NCBI GenBank assembly: GCA_914767715.1
Contig: OU612075.1
Coordinates: 1,550,001 to 1,614,000, forward strand
Length of the DNA stretch: 64,000 nt
Source of the DNA: Membranipora membranacea
Lineage: Eukaryota; Bryozoa; Gymnolaemata; Cheilostomatida; Membraniporidae
Direction of reading: 5' to 3'
Both the position numbers and the translations under genes were made by a program. Within the stretch, counting starts at the first letter, position 1; each line of letters opens with the position of its first letter. Positions 56,865 to 64,000 of the stretch are shown in pieces. The notes under the pieces are model-generated. The model was not told the DNA's origin and did not search any database. It was given only the letters and a program-made list of their open reading frames with translations.

Positions 56865-59800
56865 TCACTGAATGTGAAAGAGCATCACACCTTGCTCACG
56901 GCATGCCAGCGCCATTTTCCCATCTTTAATTGCGATGTCATCGATACACTTGATTTCCTTAAGCTTTCCATGAGAGATTGAACCAAACAGGTCACCTTCA
57001 ATCAACAAAGTAAACATAGGTAGATCAAGCATTGATAAGTTTGGTCCATTTGCATGCAATGGGAGTTGAACCCCCTCCACTGGTATGCATGTCGCGATCT
57101 AGAATCTCAAGATGGTAGCAGGTCAATAGGATCATCGACAACCAAAAAGCAGATTGTGAATTTTGGAGAGGAGACTGCACTGGCATATCATTGGTAATAG
57201 GACCTACAAACCAACATGCTCAGCAACAATCCTCGATTGCAATGACAGCTGGAATGAGCGCAATAGGAAAATACGCCTAAAGTTTTTCCTATTCCAATAT
57301 AATATATTTGCCTTTTCCCATCAGATGAGCTATTTTCTCTTTTCTCAAGAAAACTCTGAGGTGTTAATATTTGATATGGACAGTGTATAAATTATGAAAA
57401 TTTACCCTTGTCACAAGGCTAATAAAAATTCATAAGGTAACACAGTCTTCTCATAACAACGCGATTAAATACAAGGTTTTGCTCGAAAAAGCGATTTTTT
57501 ATATGAATAACTATAAGTCATCTTCTTTTTGTCAGAGGAAAGACAATCCTTAAACTTTCTTATAATTAAACTTTCTTATCCTTAAACTGTCATACTCATT
57601 TTGGCTGAAGCAAGAAAGCTTTCACAGTTTCATTCAGTTGCATGCAGCTTGCTAGTGCACTGATCTTTCTTTATATGGGTCACAGCCTGGTAAAGGTGAG
57701 GAACCCAGAAACGCCGGTAAGAGTGGGCGATCTTGAAAAAGTGTGCTGTGGGCTGCAGTCCACTTCTGGAGTGGTAAAATACCACTGAACTATATCTGAT
57801 TCTTGCGTGGTTGTGATTTGTCATCAAAACTGTAAGAGTACTATGTTCCCTAATACTTAACCCTAATATAACGCAACTTATGTTTTCATTACCAATCAAC
57901 TATGAACTGTGTATCTTTATTATTCTAATATACAAAATATTATATTCAATCTCACACCATTCGTATTTTTGATATATAATTAGGGAGAATAAAAATGTAG
58001 TTTTATAAATTGCCAGCTGCTTTGAAAATTATTCTAATTTTATAGAGTAAGTGAGAGTTTTATTAAAGACTGACCTTCTGGTGAGATGATGTATATCTCA
58101 GAAGATGTAAAACCAGTCACATAGATGAAGCCTGACTCGTCTGTAGTTACACCTGTAGGTTGGTGTAGTCCTGTACAAGTCCAGATTGGGTCTTCTGATG
58201 GTGACAGAGAGTATTTACACAGCTTCCCTCCCAGAATGTCTGTAACCAGCACAGAATCAGCTGTGAGATGAACTCTACGTGGGTTCTGCATCTCTGTCAG
58301 CTTGATGTCAAACAGGTGATCATTGCTCGTAGACGAGTAGACTTTCACATTGTTATTTTTATGATCCAAGCTAGCTATGTGATTCTCATTAGCAGATATT
58401 GTTTGGATGGCAGGTAGCCCTTTGTAGTTTTCACTGTGCAGCACAGTTTGAGTTGGTTGTTCTAAAGTTCCAGCGTAAGCTCTGTATTGTTTTCCGTGGA
58501 AGGAGAATGTTCCCGTGTAAAAATTGTGACCAACCAGAGCTACGGAGGATGACTTAATGTGTTCAGGAAGATTAATGGTTCTATCAATACGAAGATCATT
58601 CCCATCCCTGACTTCAATCTGATTGAGTGTAGCTAAGACAATTTCATGGTCTTCTGTCCAGCTAACTCCCAAACAGTACTTATTTGTCTTTACTGCAGCT
58701 TTGTACTCGAGAGAAGTAACAGGAAATCTCATTCTGAGGTTCATCTTCACTAGTGGGGCTTCTGTAAAAGGTTTAAATGGAGTTGGATTGATTGCTAGAT
58801 TACTGATTCCTTGATTCAATGTCAATTAAATGATATAACAGTCATGTACACCATGAAACTGACAAAATCGGATTGTCTTTAATTGCGATCATGATGAATG
58901 AAGGTAGTTCCGCAGTCAAAAGTTTATCATTGAAGCTCTTTTTCTTGTGTCTCAAAGTAGTAGTGTAGTTAGCGTAAATCGTCGCTGCCGGTTTAATTTG
59001 GCTTGATTGGCTCTTACCTTTATGGAGGTAAGGTTTTATTGATAGAGGTTGTTTCTCTGACTCCTGCTTCCCACCAATCTGCGTAATGTTCTTAGACACA
59101 GTGGAATACTCTTCCAAGACGTCTTTGTCTGGTTTCCTGTCTGCTAGATTTGTACCGTATATGTACATGTCATCCAGAACAGTGATCTTCAGCTGCAAGT
59201 CTTCAATAAACTGCGCAACTTGATTTGATGTGTTATGTTGGTGCAAACGTAACTGGTTCTTCAACTCATCGCGTTCATTCTTTACTTGATCTATCTGTGA
59301 CAAGTAAAATATATAATAAGAATAAACATTTCATGAAAATTGAACACTGCTGCATTTACTTCAGAAAAATCTTATCTTTACTCCTTAGTTGAGATATGCG
59401 AAAATGGAACTGTTGGTTATTTCATCCGTAACATCCAGCAGGTAGTCTAATTGCTCAGACGGCTGCAAGTGCAAGTTTGTGGCATTACATTATAGTTAAA
59501 GTGCCTGAAACTCGCATTTTCAGCGTCTACTCCGTTATTGGAGTGCTGAACATCCAAAGAAAATGTTACTAGACTCACCATATCATCGGCTATCTCATCT
59601 ATCTCTTTACAGACTCTCTCCACATGTTCCTCAGAATCATCAAGTCGACTCCATGCAGATTTCTCAGCATCTCTACAGCTCTGTATTTTATCAAACACAC
59701 CCTGTGACTGGTCTCTCAGCTTACATCTAAAATCTTCTGTCACTTGCTTCAGAGGGACGACTTCATGCATTTTACCTGAATCAGACTATGACTTACATAT

Positions 59801-62800
59801 GCCAACTAGCATAAAGGTGGTGTTACTAATGCTACTGCTGCCACTCTAGCAAATGTATGCTCATAGATTTCTGCGTGGTTCAGAGATGACAAATAGAGGA
59901 TTTTATCTCAGCATTTTCACATGATGTGCATGGATATAAAAGTGTATAGTGATGATAATAATAATAACAATAGTGTTAGAAACTGCCCTCCTGCTCATCT
60001 ATGAGGATCTTAATGTAGTATGTACTGTGCTTACCGGAAGTCTTCCGCATCTATCTACTTAGGAGAACTGTAAGAATGATTTTCTCAATAAATGCTACCA
60101 AATGAAGTTATCTACTATAGGCCTAAGTACAATTTTTACTGACAGAAAATATATTTAGTTTCAATTCATGTGGAAATTAAGGGCATATTATGCAAATGCA
60201 TGGTAGCTCTTTGGGCGTGTAAATTTATACTTCATTAATTCCTCATAGATGAGAAGGGGACAATTTCTAACGATACACATAATTCTTATCCAAAAGAAGT
60301 GCTATAAATTTTTTCAAACATAATGCATTGCATAGCTACTGCAGTTCTAGCTGCAATACTATGTATTGCTTTGGGTTTTTCGGTAGTCTTTAAAATGCAG
60401 ATCAAGATTTGCTTTTGGAATCTGTGTAATGGAACAAGGATTTCAACTGTTTAAAGTACCCAGGTGCCATTTTGCACACCTATGGTTATGCAAATTGAAA
60501 ATCAAAACGCCTGGGCAACTATATCCAATGTCATACTCATACTCCTAGGATCAGAAAGAAATGTATTCAACACATATAAACTTAAAGGCTACCCAAAGAC
60601 CAAAGCATGTTATAGTCATAGTTACTCATGATAAAGTTGTGACAGATTTGCATGGTAGAAAAATTCAAAGCCCTACAGGGCAAGAATTATCGATGGTGGA
60701 AAGGGAAGGTAACTCCCATTCTCTGCAATATGATGTCACCGTATCCCGGATGTGCAATAGAAGAAGCAGTCACTTCCGAGAGAATATGACATCATATTGC
60801 AGAGAATGGGAGTTACCTTCCCTTATGGAAGGCACTCTTTCCACCATCAATAATTCATGCCAAGTAGAGCATTGAATTTTTTTACCATGCAAATCTGACC
60901 AAACTTTATCATAAGTAACTGCCTGACTATAAACATGCTTTGGACATTGGGTAGTCTCTAATTACTAATAATTACTATTATCAAAGGATAACAATTTTTG
61001 CCCACTTCTCATCCTCAAATTCAAAACTAACCTGGACAAGCTGTCTAGGCCATATAACGAGTCAAGTAAAATCTAATTTAGGGGGTTAATGAAACTTCTG
61101 ACCTAATAATGGAAATGAATGGGAATGGGAATGAATATAACAACTACTGACCTTTTCCACTTTTATCACCATATCTGCGTCCAAAGCGTCCGGCAACCTG
61201 GCTGCTATGCCCTTCAAAATATAAGATACCGGATATACTAGAAGCTCTCAACTTGACGCTTGATGTGTCATTATATTTTGAATATGTTATCTTTTTGCTA
61301 AAAGAGATTTCATAACATCTCTCATAGTTATAGAAGAAGCAGTCACTTCCGAGAGAATATGACATCATATTGCAGAGAATGGGAATTACCTTCCCTTATG
61401 AATGGCACTCTTTCCACCATCAATAATTCATGCCAAGTAGAGCATTGAATTTTTTTACCTAGCAAATCTGACTATACTTTATCATAAGTAACTGTCTGAC
61501 TATAAACATGCTTTGGACATTGGGTAGTCTTTAATTACTAATAATTACTATTATCAAAGAATAACAATTTTTGCCAACTTCTCATCCTCAAATTTAAAAC
61601 TAACCTGGACACGCTGTCTAGGCCATATAACAAGTCAAGTAAAATCTAATTTAGGGGGTTAATGAAACTTCTGACCTAATAATGGAAATGAATGGGAATG
61701 GGAATGAATATAACAACTACTGACCTATTTCACATGCATCACCAATTCTAAATAAGACTGCGGCCACCTGGCTGCTATGCCCTTCAAAATATAAGATACC
61801 GGATATACTAGAAGCTCTCAACTTGACGCTTGATGTCTCATTATATTTTGAATATGTTATCTTTTTGCTAAAGGAGATTTTATAACATCTCTCATAGTTA
61901 TGAAAATTCCCGATGGTTTAGAAAAATACAATAATTAATGCAAGCAAATGTAACAATAATTCATCCATTCCAGTTATGCCTTTTTGCCTTTTCCCCCTTT
62001 TTTATGGCACTCTTGGAAAACATTATTCATAGTTTAAAAATGAGAAATCAAAAAATGAGCAAGGTTTTAGCCACATCAAATTCTTGTAAAATATTCAAAT
62101 TCGAACCCACATTACTGCTTTCAATTCACAAATCTATAAGAGGTTAAGTTGGATAATTCAAAATTCAATTCATGCATACACCTAATGATTCATTATTAGG
62201 ACCATCATGAATCGTGTCCCTTGCCATAATTTACTCACATGTGTCATTTGCAACATTGGGACATTTTTCCTTAGTCTCACACCTCTTACAGAAGAGTTTC
62301 ATACAATGCTTGCATATTTCGTCCAGAACATGTTTGATGTGAGTCTTACATTTCACAACGTCATACCTCTCTGGAGTTAGGTCATCCTCAATCGGCAGCA
62401 TGGCGTGATCGCTGACATGGATCTCATGTTCCTGCAATGTAAAGTGTTTTTGTTAACACAGAAAGCAACTCATTTTTTATCTGAGTAGATAAAGTGAACG
62501 TATATTTGTAAACCAGAGCTTTTTGCAGCATAATTCTTAGCCTGTCTTGACAAGCTTTGTTCGGGGGTGGGCGGGTGGATGGAGGGTGGGTGGTTCCCCC
62601 CCAACCACCCGCCCACCCCCGAACAAAGCTTGTCAAGACAGGCTACATAATTCTATGCTTTGCTCCAAAAATCTGATCTTCTGATGAGAAGTTAGGACAA
62701 TCCCAAATTACTCACGTCAGCGTGCTTACGGCAGAGTCTCTTCTTACAGTCAGCACAGCAGACAGCCGCTCTGGTTGTATCTGTTATGCACAGCTCACAC

Positions 62801-63489
62801 CTTAGATGTATCGGTATCCAGACAACAGGCTCAGCTAAAGCAGAGCTTACTAGATCTTGTTCTACTACTGGTAGAGCTAGAATGTTTATCTCAGAGAAAA
62901 CCTCTCTATAATTATACACAATGTAACGTAACTGGTGTTATGATCTAGGTGAAACTGTGTACAAATTTCAAACTGAAGTTTATCATTCAAAAATACAATA
63001 AATAATGGAGTTGTCACCGCTTAATAATTCATATGTGACAACTCCCAAAAGAATAATTGATTAGTGAAAAATTTGAATATACAATACTATAATAGGTCTA
63101 TGTGTATGATGATCATAAACTGACAGACAGACAGTGCACCAATCAGAGCCAACATATTGGCTAGTCTAATTCTATACCATTATTTATCTGGCTGTGATTT
63201 ACCCCGCCTTGAGGATATCATCACCTATTCTAGCATGGCTTTTAATGGCAGCGTAACCTCTGCTGGTGAGAGATGAGGAAAGTCCAAATGCAGGTTAAAT
63301 TTTTATCACAGTTCAAACTTACTTGCAAACGTTACACTCAATCTCCTTGTTTTGATAATTGACATAGATACACTCAGTACACTGTGTGTGCCCACAGGGA
63401 AGAGCTCTCGGTTCTTCAATTTCATCCAGACGAGCGTAGCAAAATCCACACTCTGTATCTCGGGTCACTGGTATTATCTCAAAGTCCAT
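56865..63489 (-). CDS. TRIM-NHL-like protein: RING, two B-boxes, coiled coil, NHL-type propeller
   Basis: Seven exons: 63489-63323, 62905-62716, 62431-62239, 59775-59579, 59294-59018, 58761-58075 and 57079-56865. Phases join, total 641 residues. The RING finger covers residues 14-55 (C14xxC17, C32-G-H34, C37, C40, C52xxC55), giving likely E3 ubiquitin ligase activity. B-box 1 follows (92-117, CELC ... CCADC ... C ... H), then B-box 2 (147-170, CKTH ... CKHC ... CKRC). A helical coiled-coil stretch covers about 186-300. The C-terminal half has NHL-like blades, for example GVTTDESGFIYVTGFTSSEI near 540. Substrates are unknown. The first exon begins at an acceptor (63506), so a 5' UTR exon lies upstream. 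The last exon uses a weak acceptor (CATACCAG); it is the least certain junction, although it keeps the frame. Intron 3 carries a tandem duplication and MITEs. Confidence 0.82.
57080..58074 (-). other. Last intron of the TRIM-NHL gene
   Basis: About 1 kb with no exon that fits the phase. The open frame 57630-57899 has no NHL pattern. Confidence 0.4.
59972..60389. mobile_element. Truncated relative of the 18304-18827 element
   Basis: It shares GTTAGAAA(C/T)TG(C/T)CCT, GAAGTGCT and the end GTAGTCT before TTAA with the element in SDR copy 2. The left terminal part is missing. It lies in TRIM intron 3. Confidence 0.65.
60586..60957. mobile_element. TTAA-type palindromic MITE in TRIM intron 3
   Basis: A 372-bp inverted repeat with ends AGGCTACCCAAAGACC... 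and ...GGACATTGGGTAGTCT. The left flank is TTAA (60582-60585); the right flank is CTAA here. In the duplicated right end near 61520-61535 the same position reads TTAA, so the original target was TTAA. The arms include TAACTCCCATTCTCTGCAAT and its inverse. Confidence 0.85.
60758..61902 (+). repeat. 573-bp tandem duplication
   Basis: The unit beginning TAGAAGAAGCAGTCACTTCC at 60758 repeats at 61331. The second copy follows the first almost base for base to about 61902. The clearest difference is near 61155-61190 versus 61730-61765. The duplication takes in the right half of the MITE at 60586-60957. Confidence 0.93.
62538..62645. repeat. GC-rich foldback in TRIM intron 2
   Basis: TAGCCTGTCTTGACAAGC... 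pairs with its inverse ending at 62645, arms of about 45 bases, with a G-rich (GGGTGGGCGGG) half and a C-rich half. The outer CTTGTCAAGACAGGCTA also occurs near 9856-9872 in the SDR-flank repeat. Confidence 0.9.
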
Positions 63490-63506
63490 AATTTCAGTTT
63501 CTTCCA

Positions 63507-64000
63507 CTACAAGATAAAAAAAATGAGCCTCTATTCCATGCATAACTTTAATTTCAATTCAAGCTTATATGTTCAGGGTCCAAGAATGAATCCTTTAATT
63601 TTTCATGTGTGCTATGCTTTACAAAGAAGAAGACGATTAGTTGGCTTAAGTCCCTTTGTCTATTTGACCCCACTAACCTTTTCAACTATTTTATTTGAGC
63701 GTTCCCCAAAAAAGGTGGTACCCTCAAAGATAGTGTCAAGGGTTGTAAATGTTTGGGGTTACTTCCCATTTGCTTTATTTATCTATGTCATCGTTTCAAT
63801 GTGGAAAATGATGGAAAGCTCGTGGAAACCTTTAGACAATCTGACCTTTTGAAAATACTTCTTGAATGCATTGTTGATAAGCTTGCTAGTCAAACTTAAA
63901 GCAAAAAAGGAATAACACAGAAAGCCTAGAAAACCAATAGCCTGTTGCACTTTCGCATATTCATTATGCTCGGTATAAGGTCATTGCCGTTTTACCTTCA
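63507..64000. other. Upstream of the TRIM-NHL gene, right edge
   Basis: No exon can be supported. The plus-strand open frame 63352-63852 overlaps the RING exon in antisense and has no recognised motif. Confidence 0.4.

Noticed and set aside
63352-63852. 166-codon plus-strand open frame, the second longest
   Set aside because: Antisense to the RING exon, no motif, and codon content looks like AT-rich intron sequence.

Overview
This is a 64-kb piece of AT-rich animal nuclear DNA. Its genes are split into many exons with GT-AG introns from about 200 bases to several kb. tRNA-derived SINEs, non-LTR retrotransposon fragments and palindromic MITE-like elements fill the gaps. A Mastermind-type Notch coactivator and a RING/B-box/NHL protein make it a metazoan. 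The overall character suggests an early-branching animal, possibly a sponge; that last step is inference only. No bacterial, CRISPR or viral gene was recognised.

Layout. (1) 375-502, minus: one exon of mannose-6-phosphate isomerase, running off the left edge. (2) 0.5-5.1 kb: SINEs, a LINE fragment and a large inverted repeat. (3) 5124-8814, plus: a six-exon gene that I read as RNA polymerase I subunit RPA34 (POLR1G/CD3EAP/PAF49). (4) 9.2-25.2 kb: a cluster of short-chain dehydrogenases close to DHRS11. There are three complete six-exon copies (one plus, two minus) of 263 residues each, with identical exon lengths, plus a lone last exon next to POLR1G. (5) 27761-49439, minus: a 13-exon, 784-residue Mastermind-like gene whose introns hold several MITEs. 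(6) 49.5-56.8 kb: no gene recognised, a LINE fragment and repeats. (7) 56865-63489, minus: a seven-exon, 641-residue TRIM-NHL-like protein.

Gene models were built by hand. I read splice sites and checked that exon phases join. The SDR copies, POLR1G, MAML and TRIM-NHL models all close to a multiple of three with no internal stop. The genes do not form one pathway (sugar isomerase, Pol I subunit, SDRs, Notch coactivator, ubiquitin-ligase-like protein).

The most informative part is the SDR cluster. The copies arose by inverted and direct segmental duplication that also carried the POLR1G 3' flank. Paralogous introns then act as empty sites for later insertions: a 226-bp TTAA-flanked MITE in copy 1, a 524-bp TTAA-flanked element in copy 2, and a roughly 600-bp insertion with a tRNA-like gene and three consecutive GC-rich hairpins in copy 3.
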